From positions 992,001-1,056,000 of the forward strand of contig MQVO02000010.1 of the NCBI GenBank assembly GCA_001986395.2: a stretch of 64,000 bases of DNA, in the 5' to 3' direction. The notes below the pieces were generated by a model. That model saw nothing but the letters and a program-made list of their open reading frames with translations. It was not told the DNA's origin and searched no databases. Shown here one piece after another: positions 1-12,100 of the stretch (position 1 is its first letter; every line of letters begins with the position of its first letter). Both the position numbers and the translations under genes were made by a program. This DNA comes from Irpex lacteus. Its lineage: Eukaryota > Basidiomycota > Agaricomycetes > Polyporales > Irpicaceae.

Positions 1-222
1 CCTGCTTCACACAAGTCTTGATCGGCAACTTGCTTCCTTGTTCGCTTTGCACTTCGAACTTGTCTGTTAGCCACAGCAGCTCAGTCTGAGCTGTGCACCG
101 TGCCAAAAGTGCACCTGTACCGTTCGTCAGTCACGGCTGCTCAAGTGAGCAGTAGACTATGCCTGTATTGTCGTAAAATGGACTGCACCCGAAATTTGAA
201 CTTGTACGTTATCGCCGCATTG
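1..222. other. Unassigned left flank
   Basis: This stretch lies upstream of the mariner element. I see no convincing coding frame, repeat end or RNA gene in it. Confidence 0.4.
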
Positions 223-224
223 TA

Positions 225-287
225 CAGTGACGGCCAAAATTGTTGCACCCCCCCATTTTAGGAAGGCTGGCGCTTACGAGCGCTAAG
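225..287 (+). repeat. Left terminal inverted repeat of the mariner element
   Basis: It starts CAGTGACGGCCAAAATTGTT and matches the reverse complement of 1814-1873 almost throughout. The main differences are a C-run of seven versus five and a few transitions. The inner part holds a GGCGCTTACGAGCGC word. Confidence 0.93.
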
Positions 288-509
288 AGTGTAGAGAACA
301 GGAGCAGCTGAACTCTCGACATATTTTCTTGACGTATTCTGTCCATTTAAATTGCGCTGAACCGTCTCAATGTAATATAAAATGGTCTGAGATGGTCTTC
401 ACAAAAAATTGAGGCTTGAGCAGCAGCAGAAAATATATTATAGGTCTTTCTATAGCTGGCCATAGTATGAAACAGAGCCGCATGACCTTTACTTACTACT
501 ATCACTGCT

Positions 510-1658
510 ATGACACGTCGCAAGAAGCACACTGGCCTGCCCCCTGTTGATGTTACTCCCACAAAGCGTAAAGCTATTGTAATGTACCATGAACGAGAGG
601 GTAGATCCTTTCATTGGATTGCCAATAATGCCGACGAATTCAAAGATACCGCCGCAGATCACACTACCATCTCACGGAATTATCACACAGCCAAGGAGTT
701 CGGTTGCTATAGCCGCAATAAGGACAGTGGTCGTCCGCATCGTTTCACCAAGAACGAGATGGACACCATGGTCCAGGCAATTGACAAAGGCGAAGTTGAC
801 GACAGAGCAGACCTGCAACGAGAAATGTTCTCGGAGGCTCCGCAACGGACTATTCGTCGAAATCTGCAGGAACACGACCGACATGGATTTGTCCGTCGCA
901 AGAAGCCATTTCTCAGCATAACTCACATCGCTGAACGGCACGCCTTCACTCGAGTCTGGAGCGATTGGAGAAAGCCGGTGAGATGGAACGAGACAAACGA
1001 GACACGAGTCATCTTCTCCGATGAGTCTAGGTTCTGTCTCAATGGATTAGATGGGCTACGTTGGTGCAGAAAACCCCGTAGGGAGGGAGCATTGGAGGAA
1101 AGGAACATCTCGCAACGTGTCAGGCGTGGATTAGGTTCAGGAAATGTAACTGTGTAGGGGTGTATGTTGCGCGAAGGCGTGTGGCGACTTCATCGTGTTG
1201 AGGATAATATGGATCGTTTTCAATATGTCAATATTCTTGAGGTACGTACTCAACTCATTTCCTTCTCACTCCAATTCTGACAAGAGACATAGGAAGCATT
1301 GTTGCCGACTGTCCATGAGCTCGGATATGTCAGCGGGCAATGGCTCTTTCAGCAAGATAATGATAAGAAGCACACTGCGCACCACACACGCGATTGGCTC
1401 AAAAAGCAGAAGATTCACGTTCTCAAGTGGCCGTCTAATTCTCCGGACATCAATGTCATCGAGAATGGTTGGTCGTATCTTGAAATATTGTGCAGGCGGA
1501 GGAAGAAGCTACCTGCAAATACAGACCAGCTATGGGAGATCATGCAGGAAGTATGGTATAGTGACCATTTCAATGACTACGTCAAGAATTTGTACCAGTC
1601 CATGCCAAGGCGAATGGATGCCCTGCTGAGGAGTAAGGGGAAGTGGACAAAGTATTGA
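510..1658 (+). pseudogene. Tc1/mariner transposase, one premature stop
   Basis: The gene encodes a DDE transposase that would cut and paste the surrounding element. Exon 1 (510-1241) and exon 2 (1293-1658) are separated by a 51-nt intron with GTACGT..TAG borders and join in phase. The N-terminal half has a basic helix-turn-helix-like region. Catalytic residues are the Asp in VIFSDESRF (about residue 170), the Asp in FQQDNDKKHTA, and the Glu in SPDINVIENGW, with 34 residues between the last two (DD34E). Frame is kept throughout, but a TAG at 1155-1157 sits where the family has Trp in the V-W-G-C motif, a single G-to-A change. Total length would be about 365 residues, normal for the family. Confidence 0.9.
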
Positions 1659-1813
1659 TTATAGCTATGGTATCACTTTTGCATGAACAAAGAGATCTCA
1701 GCCATGTTATATACATCATCTACGACCACTTTTACTATTAACGGTGTGATAGAACAAAGATAACGTGAGGAATAACAACCCTCGTAGGCTGAGGCTACGG
1801 TGAGTCAGATGTG

Positions 1814-1873
1814 TTAGTGCTTGTAAGCGCCGGCCTTCTTAAAATGGGGGTGCAACAATTTTGGCCGTCACTG
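1814..1873 (-). repeat. Right terminal inverted repeat of the mariner element
   Basis: This is the inverted partner of 225-287. It ends ...GGCCGTCACTG followed by TA. Confidence 0.93.
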
Positions 1874-1912
1874 TATTTCCCTTCCCTTTCGTTTTCACCA
1901 CTTATTTTCATC

Positions 1913-2609
1913 ATGACTGACTTGTTGGGCTACTTGTTCGAGAAGTTGAAGTCTGGAGAATAGTTTAATTGGTCTATGCAGATACAGATCAGGTTAGTGG
2001 AGAAGAATCTTTGGAGAATTATTACTGAAGCAGAGGAGAGGCCGAAGACTGGTACCAGAAAAGCAGGCCACGTACAACAAGCGTGCCCAGACTTGCCTCG
2101 CAGAGCTTGTCCGTCACATTGAGAACTCCGAACTTCCCCACATCTGTTGCTACCTCACACTCCCTGAGCCTTGGCTCGCTTGGGAGTGCTTTTGCGAGAT
2201 ACATGAGGGTTGTGGCTGGGCCACTTGTATTCAACTCTGTTGTAAGTTCATCACCGCTCAGATGAACATGACAAAGCTTATGCAGGATCATATCAACATG
2301 GTTAACGAGCTCGCTACTTGCCTTGCCTTCATTGGCTCTCTCATTAGTGAGGAAAATATTTTTTATGTTATCCTTGCATTCCTCCCCAATACCTACAACA
2401 ATATTGTTGTCGCCCTCGAAATCCATCACATCTCTCTTACCGTTGATATTGTCACTTCTGCATTGCTCAACGACAAATGTTGTCAGGCAGACTGCTGCTA
2501 TCTTGTGAACTTTCTTCATTGGCAGAGCCCTCCTAGATCTTTCTCTTGCTCCTGTGTGAAACTGGACAAATGTACATTATTTTGTGACAAATGTAGCTGT
2601 GATTGTTGA
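1913..2609 (+). pseudogene. Decayed Ty1/copia gag (UBN2-type) relic
   Basis: Translation in shifting frames gives a gag-like order: an FNW..Q...RLVEKNLW stretch near 1960-2020, then an ENSELPHICCYLTLPEP-like block, then HINMVNELA..., LISEENIFYVILAFLPNTYNN and ALEIHHISLTVDIVTSALLND. This matches the central gag domain of copia retrotransposons. Several frameshifts and stops are needed, and no zinc knuckle, pol genes or LTRs were found next to it. A 165-residue open frame on the opposite strand is its shadow. Confidence 0.72.
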
Positions 2610-2745
2610 AGTATTTACCGTTTTGCGACGCTCAGACATCCCTATGACCTTCTTTGCCAGGTGAATCATGTTTGCATTAAACAACACAAACTGAGCACAG
2701 CCCAATGTTGTTCGCTGTCCTTCTGCCTTGATGTCAATCCCCACC
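2610..2745. other. Short unassigned spacer
   Basis: This sequence lies between the gag relic and the first non-coding repeat. Nothing was recognised in it. Confidence 0.35.
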
Positions 2746-3868
2746 ACTTGTGAGAGTGTAGCCATCAAGTGGCAAGTAATGATTCCTTGCATGTTAGAAA
2801 TTGCTATTGAAACACCTTTGAGCTATATTTCTGCTGGTATTTAACAATTGTGCTACTTTGACTTATACATGCCTTGACATTTATATATCTCATATTTGCT
2901 AAATATCTTCTGAGATATCACAGTTAGTCAAATTATGACTATGAATTTGGAATCCTGAGCAAAAACTGTACCAGAAAACATATTTTTAAAAGTGAAACAG
3001 GTGCATATTTAGGTCATGTGATCAGATTCTGCTTACTAACATGATATTAGCCAAAAATTGAGCTGTTTCAATTTGCTTCCACAACTTGATTATTTTGAGC
3101 TAAGCATGATTATGTACTTCTTGAGAAGGTTGCAAGTTTCAATCTCATCCAGACCACTTTTTCATTTCGCCTACATTTCTATCAAGACATGATATAAAAA
3201 TGTGATAAAATGCAAATATAATATCTTAGTACATCTATAATTTTTTTAGTATCACAATGAGGCATAAGATTGGTGTTGATCTCAGTTGAGATCAGTTTAA
3301 TGTTCACTATCTCTATATTGCAATTTACCACATATCTCTGTAGTTCTGAGTTATACAAAATACAATACTACATTGAGTAATTATTCTTCCCATTTTACCA
3401 CATTTTTTGAAGATCATATGATCAAAAGCAAGCAAGTTATAAAATATGGCCTCAGGAGGAATTGAACTCCCAACCTTCTGAAGCCAGCAGTTGCCAGCTC
3501 CTTGCACATTGGGTGCTTAAATCGGAGTTTGACTGAGTTTGAATGTCAAGACCTCATTCAAAGCCATACAGCTCATATCTTCCCTCACAGATCAAACTAC
3601 TTCATGGTTGTTGTGTCATCGGAAACGCCTTCTTTATAGATACAATTTGATGTACTAAATTTGTAAAATAATTCAGATTTAGCCTTGCAATTCACAGATC
3701 ACAGTTTCCTCAAAAAAAGCGCTCAGTTACAACTGTTACTAGTGGAAGTTCTTACACAGTAACAAAGTGAATGTTCCCACACCTGCACAGCAGATCGCGT
3801 AACAGACAAAACCTCCAATAGCCCAACCCCAACTGAAATGATTCACTTCGTAAACTCAGGAATCGTAA
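2746..3868 (-). mobile_element. HLE family B, copy B1 (complete, 1.1 kb)
   Basis: The 3' end is at 2746 (ACTTGTGAG on the plus strand) with a GCCA/TGGC-type hairpin motif just inside. The 5' end is the CTCAGGAATCGTAA at 3855-3868. The interior is AT-rich and non-coding, and holds two tRNA-like T-arms in opposite orientations (3124-3163 and 3447-3520). It also carries the CATTCAAAGCCATACAGCTC module shared with families A and C. The same sequence, diverged, recurs at 61377-62210 and 62211-62504. Confidence 0.7.
3447..3522 (-). repeat. tRNA-like segment in HLE B1
   Basis: On the minus strand a T-arm/B-box-like GGGAGTTCAATTCCTCC follows a possible anticodon arm and a 5' part starting TAAGCACCC. 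A diverged copy lies at 61810-61885. I do not see a complete cloverleaf, so this is tRNA-derived rather than a tRNA gene. Confidence 0.5.
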
Positions 3869-3886
3869 CACCTTCGGGAGCAGAAT

Positions 3887-4841
3887 TTAAGTCTCAGCTT
3901 CATGTGTGACTTGGAGTCGCAGCTCCTCCATGCGCTGACTGACAAGTGGACCCTGTGAGTGCAGAGTGTGACTACCGCACGAACCTAAGGCGGCCTGCAG
4001 GTGAGACACTTCAGGTGCCAAGGCGTCAAGAAGAGCAACCTTGCTCGCGTACTTGTTCTGGTGCAAAGCCATTGAGACAGACAGAGTTGGTCATTCCAGG
4101 TACTGAGGTGTCAAGAGGTGAGGAGGACTTGGGCAATAGAGAACCAGCAGAGACGGATGGTCACTGGGACCTCGACTGAAATGGAAGGTATGTCGATGGG
4201 AACAGACAGCGCCTCAATTGGCATGACTATCTGCTCTGTCACCGCAGGTATGGGTCTATCCTGAGTATGAGCAGAGGCAAGTGCCAGTTTGAGCGAATTG
4301 TCTGCAAAGCAGAACCTGAGGTGTCAATGGTCCTTGATAGTGCCAAGGCAAGGCCTGACACTGAAATGCCCACCACCAAGCTTGGTGTGCTGGGGGCTTG
4401 GGGTGTCTGAACACCAGTTTGAAGGTACAGGTCCAGAGACTCAGACATTGTGGAAAGGAAGGTGTTAGCAATGATGGCCACTTCACTGATAGACTCCGAC
4501 TAATGTGTCCTGAATGTTGTGTCAAGGAACCAGTCTTGCGCAACCTTCACCCCCGACGCCTTGATGGTCTCTGCCTCTGCCACGACCGCCTCAACCTGTG
4601 TCTCAGCAACTTCAACATCAACCTTCCTGACGGTAGCCTCCGCCTCCATCATAGCCTCCTCTACCTCTACTATGACATTGTCAATTCCAGTACCTGCTGG
4701 TAGCACAATCCAGACAATCAAGAAGTCGTAGCTATATACCCAGGCGAAGGCGTTCACGGTCACTGATTGGCTTGGTAAGTTCAAGATTATGCAACCTGAA
4801 ATTGAGATACATACCAGAGGTAGACTGGGCAGCATTGACAA
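3887..4841 (-). pseudogene. Remnant of an unidentified host gene
   Basis: Minus-strand frames read with fungal-like codon use and appear split by short introns or frameshifts. From 4841 to 4500 there is a Val/Glu/Ala-rich, possibly helical stretch (VEVEEAMMEAEATVRKVDVE). From 4490 to 4240 there is an STMSESLDLYLQTGVQTPQ-like stretch. From 4072 to 3887 a 61-residue frame ends in EELRLQVTHEAET. I do not recognise a family. It sits directly beside HLE B1, which may have disrupted it. Confidence 0.35.
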
Positions 4842-5094
4842 CTAAGTTTACATGATTGTAGATTATAGACAAGCTACCTTGTAAGATAATGAGTAAAGAT
4901 TTTGTGACTTCAAATTTTTCTTTAACAAAGGCATATCTTTTTAAATTGATAAATATCATGTTAAAGGTGAAAAACTTCAAGTTTCATACTTACTTTGATA
5001 TATGAATGGTTCCAGTTCAGATAAATATATGTTTAATAGATGGTGTTATTCAAAAGATGCTACATGTAAACAACTTTAGTCAGCAGTCTATTGA
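4842..5094. other. AT-rich spacer
   Basis: I see no gene or repeat end that can be supported here. Confidence 0.35.
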
Positions 5095-5250
5095 CCTGTG
5101 AGTTGATTTGTGGTACACAGGTATTTAGATCCACAGGTCAGGTACCTGTGGCTTGAATACCCATAAGGGTGCAGGTCAGGCCTTTCTTAATCTATTTACC
5201 TGTGAGTGAGGGTGCAGGTAGATCCGCAGGTACACTTGTGCTCAGCTTTA
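5095..5250. mobile_element. hAT terminus relic with ACCTGYGG subterminal repeats
   Basis: It holds repeated ACCTGTGG/CCRCAGGT words and the block GTAGATCCGCAGGT, and ends in CTCAGCTTTA. This closely follows the right end of the hAT element at 24815-30378, which ends GAGCTTTA. The left end and a target duplication were not found, so this is a fragment or solo end. Confidence 0.55.
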
Positions 5251-7304
5251 GCTGTCACCAGAGGGTCTGATACACAGATATTACACCACGAGTATACCCG
5301 CTGGATCATTGGCTGAGCCTGGGAGATTATATTATGTGTGAGTGTGGTGTTGTCACTTAGCCATTAGGCCACATTTTCTGCATGCCCCATGAATTTTTGT
5401 GTAGCTCGAAAACAACATGTATTTCAGAATCAAACAGTACAACATCGTTGAGTAATATATCAAGGTACTATACATGCAGAGTCCCGTATTCTACTACTGA
5501 ACGACGACATAAGCGGTTTCTTGACATGAGATGCCATGTGAATAAAGTACTGAGCCCCCGGTACTATAGGGCAATGCAACAATCAATGAGAATACTCCAT
5601 CAGCCCTTATTCCTGCCGATGATGTGATTAAAAACTATCACGGCCTGCAAAGCAATACATGGGACAGTATGTGTTATTTATCTGATCCATATTCACTGTA
5701 TTCTAGCGGAGTCAAAATAGTACGAGTCTGCAATGCCAAACCCATTGCGTAAAATTGCCAACGGAAAGCCACTATACTCAAGTTTCGTGGACTGCTTTGG
5801 CGATGATGTTTCCAGTAATCAATCTACATCACTGAGTGCACCGTAACTTGCCTCAATCACTTCTTCAGCAAGAGTACCATGTGCATTTTATATGCCGGAA
5901 TGGCTGAGCAGTTCACAGAGTTCAAGAAGATCATTGAGTACGCTGCAATTGATTTACTGTGCCTGAAGTATATAGTATTGGAGACACACATAGTAAACCG
6001 GTGGATGTACATGATGCATTTACTGGTGAAGGTACATGCTTCCGCATGTTTGTCAGTGCGGACCCCTCAGATAATCCAATGTAAAGTGAGATCTCGCATA
6101 TTGGCAGAGCAGGTAATCTGTTTTGTCGAAAGTGTGATGCAGGGGGTACAAACAAAGAGAAAGAAAGTACTGAAGGATTTGAACGTCTTTTTAAGGTATG
6201 TTCACAACTGTCTATCAGTTGTCTACTATCTCTCTTGTTACTAGGTCTATGGTTTGATACAGCCTGGTACTTTATGTTCCAAGGATCATATTCTGGCTTC
6301 ACTACAGAGCCAAGTCGAAGTGGCTTGCACAGGCGTTGTGTCTCGTATCAAGTAGATACAAACAGCAATAGGTGTGAAGGACATTTATACCCAGCTCTGG
6401 ATAGACCAACTTCTAGAGCATGCACGGACAATGCAAAAGGAAGACCATTCACACTCAGCAGTAGAAATTCAGGCTTAGCTTCTTCGATGGGTCCAGGATG
6501 ATATATCGGATACGTTCTGCTCTAATAGTGGGACTCTTTTTGAAACTCCAACCAATAAGCCGTCGTAGCATTGGTTGTCTGATGATAGTCTTCCGCACCC
6601 CTGACCCAGCCCTTTTGCATGCTGCACCTTGTTTATCGTAGTATCAGCCACCGGTTGGCTCATGCTTCATGTCCTCCTGTTCAGCAAGTTGTGTGGCTGG
6701 GTGCACGATGGTTTGAGTGTATAGAGCAAAAACAGAATACTCTATTAAAGCTTTCGAAGCCCTCTGTGCTGGCACCAACCAAAGGGCCAAACTGCCGAAT
6801 ATCTTCACGAGCATGAACTTGCAGGTAATCTTCTGTATTATCTTTGTCCTGTTGAGCTCAGAAAATGTATCAACAGCTACATCGACGTTGTCCTAAAATA
6901 ACATTAGCTATCTGAAGGCCGGGGACCACTCTCTACTCACAAGATAGGCCTCAAGGTCATACACCATTGGTATCCAGAGGAGTGCTGATAGTTCTCCGAT
7001 TGTATGCCAAAGCTGAAACTGAACATGGAATATGGTTGTTTGCACGAGTCTTCAACTGGCGTCCAATGAGCAAGTTTGCGTATTAGAGAAAGTAGCTTGC
7101 TCTAATGGGATGGATAGATAGCCCGTGGACGGAGATAGGCTGAAGTTGATGCATGTATATTTATTTCCTTTTGCGCACTGTTCCAGTTTGTGTGGGTTGT
7201 GTGCCAGCTTTACTCAGTAAGTCCCAATAGAATGGTATGTAGGATCTCTATCGAAGTGTCTACAGTTGGATCAAACCATGGTATGGAAAGAGTATGATCG
7301 TAGT
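5251..7304. other. Two kilobases with no recognised gene
   Basis: Frames are short (the longest is about 120 codons near 5879-6302) and overlap on both strands. I recognise no protein motif, repeat terminus or RNA gene. Base composition is intermediate, unlike the AT-rich HLE repeats, so this may be decayed host sequence. Confidence 0.35.
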
Positions 7305-7383
7305 TCCACAGTGCTATGTTTCAGGAAGATGGACTGCCACTGCCGTTCTTGAGGGAGGCTCTAGCTCCTCTTGTCCACGTCCT
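7305..7383 (+). pseudogene. Old copia copy, integrase fragment (left piece)
   Basis: It is homologous to about 11040-11118 of the young copia (…CAGGAAG.TGG.CTGCCACTG…GTCCACGTCCT). It is interrupted at GTCCT by the solo LTR that follows and resumes at 7796. Confidence 0.8.
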
Positions 7384-7795
7384 TATTGAATATAGTGCTG
7401 TAAGCACATGCTTTCCGCTTATTTTGCATTTATTATGGTCATTTTCACTCCTTTTATCACTCACACATGGTCTATCCCAGTAGTGTTAGTATTTTTCTCG
7501 CATTTTTCCTGATTTTTCCCAAGTCTCTGTGACCATATTTATGCCCCCACTATAGTGTAGACTTGGACTTTGCAGTTTCTGCGCTCCTGGGCGCTTTCTA
7601 TGGCATTTGCCGCGTTTAAGCGCCTTGAGTCGCTCATTCTGCAGCCTGAGGCCTCTAGGCAACCTCTAGTTGCTCACCTCAGTCTGCAGGTATGTTGTTG
7701 TGTATATTCCTCAATATTATGCTAGTTGCTCACCTCAGTCTGCAGTCCTGACGTCCTAGGCCCTAGTTTGGTCGAGTTAATCTCCCAATCTAAGT
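7384..7795 (+). mobile_element. Solo copia LTR with target duplication GTCCT
   Basis: The LTR is about 412 bp, close to the 419-bp LTRs at 8436 and 13714 but diverged. It starts TATTGAATATAG (young copy TGTTGAATATAG) and ends CTAAGT. It is flanked by GTCCT at 7379-7383 and 7796-7800. The unoccupied site can be read in the related copy near 11115, which has a single GTCCT. It is the product of LTR-LTR recombination. Confidence 0.9.
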
Positions 7796-8435
7796 GTCCT
7801 GAACCGTGTACCCACCTCTGCTGCGCCCACCACTACTTCCTATGAAGTATGGTTCAAGCGCAAGCCAGATGTCTCCAATCTTTGGATTTGGGGATGCTTG
7901 GCCTATGTGCACGTGCAGAAGGACAAACGAGGCCAGCTGGGCTCTCTCATATGGAGAAGTGCATCCTCATTGGTTATCCTCCAGACCACAAAGGCTGGAA
8001 ATTCTACAATCCAGCCACCAAACGCACTGTTATCTCTGAACGTGCTGTATTTGACGAGAGGTATTTCGCTGGGCTCAAGAACTGGTCCACTGTACCTTCT
8101 TGTCACTCTTTCCCTCCCAAAACCAACACACCTCTCATCTTGAACTCTGGACTCGATGAAGATGCTCTTCCAGCTCCTCCTACACTTTCTATGCTGCCAC
8201 AGCCTCGAATTGAGGGGGAGGAACCTGCTCCTGCTGTCGGCAATGTGCCTGCTCGTCCAGCTGCGCCTCCAGCACTCCCTCTTGGCGTCCAAGTCGATCC
8301 TGTCCCAGCTCCTCCACCACCGGGTGGATACTCCTGAGCCAGCCTCTGCTTTGCCAGCTCCTACTTTGCCTAGTCATGCTGAGGAGGATTATGAGGACGA
8401 GGTGACTAGTTCACTTGATCCTGATGAGGAGGATG
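7796..8435 (+). pseudogene. Old copia copy, integrase C-terminus to linker
   Basis: It is homologous to 11114-12035 of the young copia: GCLAYVHVQKDKRGQLG, then PPDHKGWKFYNPATKRTVIS, then the Pro-rich linker with a deletion, then the acidic ...LDPDEED tail. It reads through the point where the young copy has lost one base (GAGGAACC here, GAGAACC there). It ends at GGATG, where the young copia is inserted. Confidence 0.88.
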
Positions 8436-8854
8436 TGTTGAATATAGTGCTGTGAGCACATGCTTTCCTCTTGTTTTGCATTTATGATGGTCATTTTCAC
8501 TCCTTTTATCACTCACATATGGTCTATCACACTCCACAGTAGTGTTAGTATTTTTCTCACATTTTTCCTGATTTTTCCCAAGTCTCTGTGACCATATTTA
8601 TGCTCCCACTATAGTGTAGACTTGGACTTTGCAGTTTCTGCGCTCCTGGGCGCTTTCTACGGCATTTGCCGCGTTTAAGCGCCCTGAATCGCTCATCCTG
8701 CAGCCTGAGGCCTCTAGGCAACCTCTAGTTGCTCACCTCAGTCTGCAGGTATGTTCCTGTGTATATTCCTCAATATTATGCTAGTTGCTCACCTCAGTCT
8801 GCAGTCCTGACGTCCTAGGCCCTAGTTTGGTCGAGTTAATCTCCCAATCTAAGT
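8436..8854 (+). repeat. 5' LTR of the copia element
   Basis: It begins TGTTGAATATAG and ends CTAATCTAAGT-like (…CCAATCTAAGT). Inside are GGGCGCTTTC and TTTAAGCGCCC in inverted arrangement and a duplicated TTGCTCACCTCAGTCTGCAG segment about 70 bp apart. Confidence 0.95.
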
Positions 8855-8866
8855 GGTTATGAGCCC
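8855..8866 (+). promoter_or_regulatory. Probable primer binding site
   Basis: GGTTATGAGCCC directly follows the 5' LTR, at the position of the minus-strand primer site. The priming tRNA was not identified. Confidence 0.5.
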
Positions 8867-9162
8867 CGGCCCCTCTGTGGCCACTACATCCAAACTACAT
8901 CGCATCAATCCAGCCCCTTCCCATTGTCCCTTCACACCAAATCTTATATCATTCGATTCTACTCGTCTGTGGCTATCTACTGGTGCAAGAATCGGGTCGA
9001 TTCGTCAAGAACTCCGTTCCCCATCGCCTTATCAGTCTTTCCTGGCCCCTATCTTGAAATTTTCGCCCCCTGAAGCCATTTCTTCGCCTCTGGCCCATTT
9101 CCCTCGCCTCCTGTCGTCTCTACTCGCATTCTACCCCCTCCTAGACGTCTCTATCGCCCTCT

Positions 9163-12100
9163 ATGGACTCTCAAACGTCCTCTGGACCGCGCTTTCCAGC
9201 TCTGAAGACTGGCAACTACCCCCAGTGGTCTGGAGACATGAGGGCCTGGCTGATGAGTAAGGGGTTGTGGAGGTTGGTCAAGGGAGATGAGAAGGAGCCT
9301 GTTGCAGTGGATGATTCGAAGCCTACTGAGGCTGAGAGGAAGGCTAGGTCGGATTGGCAGGACAGGGCGCTCAAGGCAGCTGGTGAGCTTTATTTGGCCC
9401 TCTCAGACGACCAGAAGACACACCTGGACGCCATTGAGGACGACCCTGTCAAGATCTGGGCCAAACTCGCCTCTGTGCACCTCCAAAAGGTTCCTGGAGC
9501 GCGTTTCAACGCTTGGGAGTCATTCTTCTCCATCCAGATGCGTCCTGAGGAGTCCCTGTCCGACCTCATGACCAGGATCGATGCTGCCATGCTCAGGGTG
9601 AAGAATCTTCGCCCAGACACCTACACCATCAAGGATTTGGACGAAGAACTTGTCTGTATGACGATGATTCGAGCTCTACCTGCTGAGTACCAGTCCTTTG
9701 CCTCCTCCCTTCAACTCCTCGACCACATCTCGAAGGACAAGCTCCAGGCTGCTTTCATCAACGAGCAGCAGCTCAGGTCGTCGTCCCTGTCCACTTCCCA
9801 GTCCCCCAGTCATGTCATCATGCAGGCCTCTCAGCTTGTGTGCTCGTTCTGTGACCTGCCTGGCCATGTGGTCGACACCTGCACTCGATATCGCTCTGCC
9901 AAGGCTACAGCCTCGAAGGACGCGGCCCAGAAGCAGGAGGAGCGGAGGAAGGCGAAGAAACGCGGTGGCAAGGCCCAAGCAGCTCAGGAGGTCACTTCTA
10001 CCACCTCTGATGCCTCATCTACCTCGGAGTTCGCTGGCAAAGCAAGTTCCCCTTCTTCTCCCACCTCCTCCACGCCTCAGACCCCATCTGACCACCTCTG
10101 GACCGCAGATACAGGCGCCACTTCTCATATGACGCCCCACAGACACTGGTTGCGCAATTACAAGCCTCTCTCCATCCCCATCCGGCTTGCCAACAACACA
10201 GTCGTCCATTCTGCAGGTGTAGGGTCGGTGGTATTTGCTCCAGAGGCTGAGGGGGAGTCTGTGCGCCATGTCGAGTTCTCTAGAGTCTTGCATGTACCAG
10301 AATTGGGATCCAATCTACTCTCTGTGCTCTATCTTGCCAGAAACCATCGTTTCAACGTCCATATCTCATCTGAGCGCATGGACTTCATCCAGGACTCTGT
10401 CATTCGCTTCTGCGCACCCATCGACGCGTCCAACACTGCCCACCTCGCTGGCAACGTCATCCCTGCTCCAGAATCCGCTCTAGTTAGCGCAACTTCGACT
10501 CTACCTCTAGATGAGTCTCTCTGGCATCGTCGCTTTGCCCACCACCATCATGCTGGTGTCAAGAAGCTTATCTCTGAGGGTGTCGTTCTGGGCCTCAAGC
10601 TCGACTCGACTGCTCCTGCAGATCCTATCTGTGAGCCATGCCTTGCAGGCAAGCTCAACGCAGCTCCATTCCCTTCCTCCACCTCCAGAACTGCTCGACC
10701 TCTCGCCCTCATCCACTCTGACGTCCATGGACCTCTCCCTGTCCGCACACACTCTGGCTACCGCTACTGGAGCACCTGGATCGACGACTATGGCCGCTTC
10801 AAGGTGGTGATTCCCATGAAAGCCAAGTCTGAGACTTTTGATGCCTTCAAACGGTTCAAAGCCTATGCAGAGACTCAGCTAGGCGCAAAAATCGCCGCTC
10901 TGCAGGACGACAAGGGTGGGGAATACATGTCGAAGGAGTTTGAGCAGTACTGCATCGACCATGGCATTGCCAGACGTCACACAGTGCGCAATAGGCCTCA
11001 GCAGAATGGTGTAGCAGAGCGATACAATCGTACTCTTGGTGAAGGGATCACTGCTATGCTCCAGGAAGCTGGTCTGCCACTGTCGTTCTGGGGGGAGGCT
11101 CTAGCTGCCCTTGTTCACGTCCTGAACCGTGTACCCACCTCTACTGCGCCCACCACCACTCCCTATGAGGTGTGGTTCAAGCGCAAGCCAGATGTCTCTA
11201 ATCTCCGGATCTGGGGATGCTTGGCCTATGTGCACGTGCAGAAGGACAAACGAGGCCAGCTGGGCTCTCATATGGAGAAGTGCATCTTCATTGGTTATCC
11301 TCCTGACTACAAAGGCTGGAAGTTCTACAATCCGGCCACCAAACGCACTGTTATCTCTGAACGTGCTGTATTCGACGAGAGGTACTTCCCTGGGCTCAAG
11401 AACTGGTCCTCTGTACCTTCTTATCGCTCTGTCCCTCCCACAACCGACACACCTCTCATCTTGAACTCTGGACTCGATGAAGATGCTCTTCCAGCTCCTC
11501 CTACACTTCCTATGCTGCCACAGCCTCGAATTGAGGGGGAGAACCTGCTCCTGCTGTCGATAATGCGCCTGCTCGTCCAGATGCGCCTCCAGCACTCCCT
11601 CTTGGTGTCCAAGTCGATCCTGTCCCAGCTCCTCCACCACCATCCACTCCTGCGCCCTCTGTGCGCCCTGCTGTCCAACCAGCTCCTCAGGCTCGTCCTG
11701 CGCCTCCTGCACCTCCCCAGTCTGTGCGCTCTGAGCCACAGGCTGGTCCCTCTGCTGCTCCTCAGCGCGCTCGTCGTCGTGGTGCTGTTTCTGCCCCCTC
11801 CTCAGAAGCAGGTGATTCTGCTCCTGGGCATCTCATTGCTGCACGCTATCCCAGACGTACCAGAAACCCTCCAGGTGAATGGTGGAAGGTTCAACCAAGT
11901 CCTAGTCCAGAGTCATCTCCAGCTCCGGAGCCATCTACTCCGGAGCCAGCCTCTGCTTCGCCAGCTCCTGCTGAGCCTAGTCCTGCTGAGGAGGATTCTG
12001 AGGACGAGATGACCAGTTCACTTGATCCTGATGAAGAGGACGATGATACAGACGGTGAATATGTTGCAAGGGCACACTCTGGTGATTCAGAAGCTGTCCC

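Larger units (their letters stand above)
223..1875 (+). mobile_element. Tc1/mariner element, DD34E type
   Basis: The element is bounded by long terminal inverted repeats that begin CAGTGACGGCC next to TA on both sides, which is the TA target duplication expected of this superfamily. It is about 1.65 kb and holds one transposase gene in two exons. The element is full length, but the gene has an in-frame stop, so this copy is probably non-autonomous now. The right flank runs into an old copia gag relic. Confidence 0.93.

Noticed and set aside
2022..2519. A 165-codon minus-strand frame
   Set aside because: The plus strand here shows gag motifs, so the minus frame is antisense.
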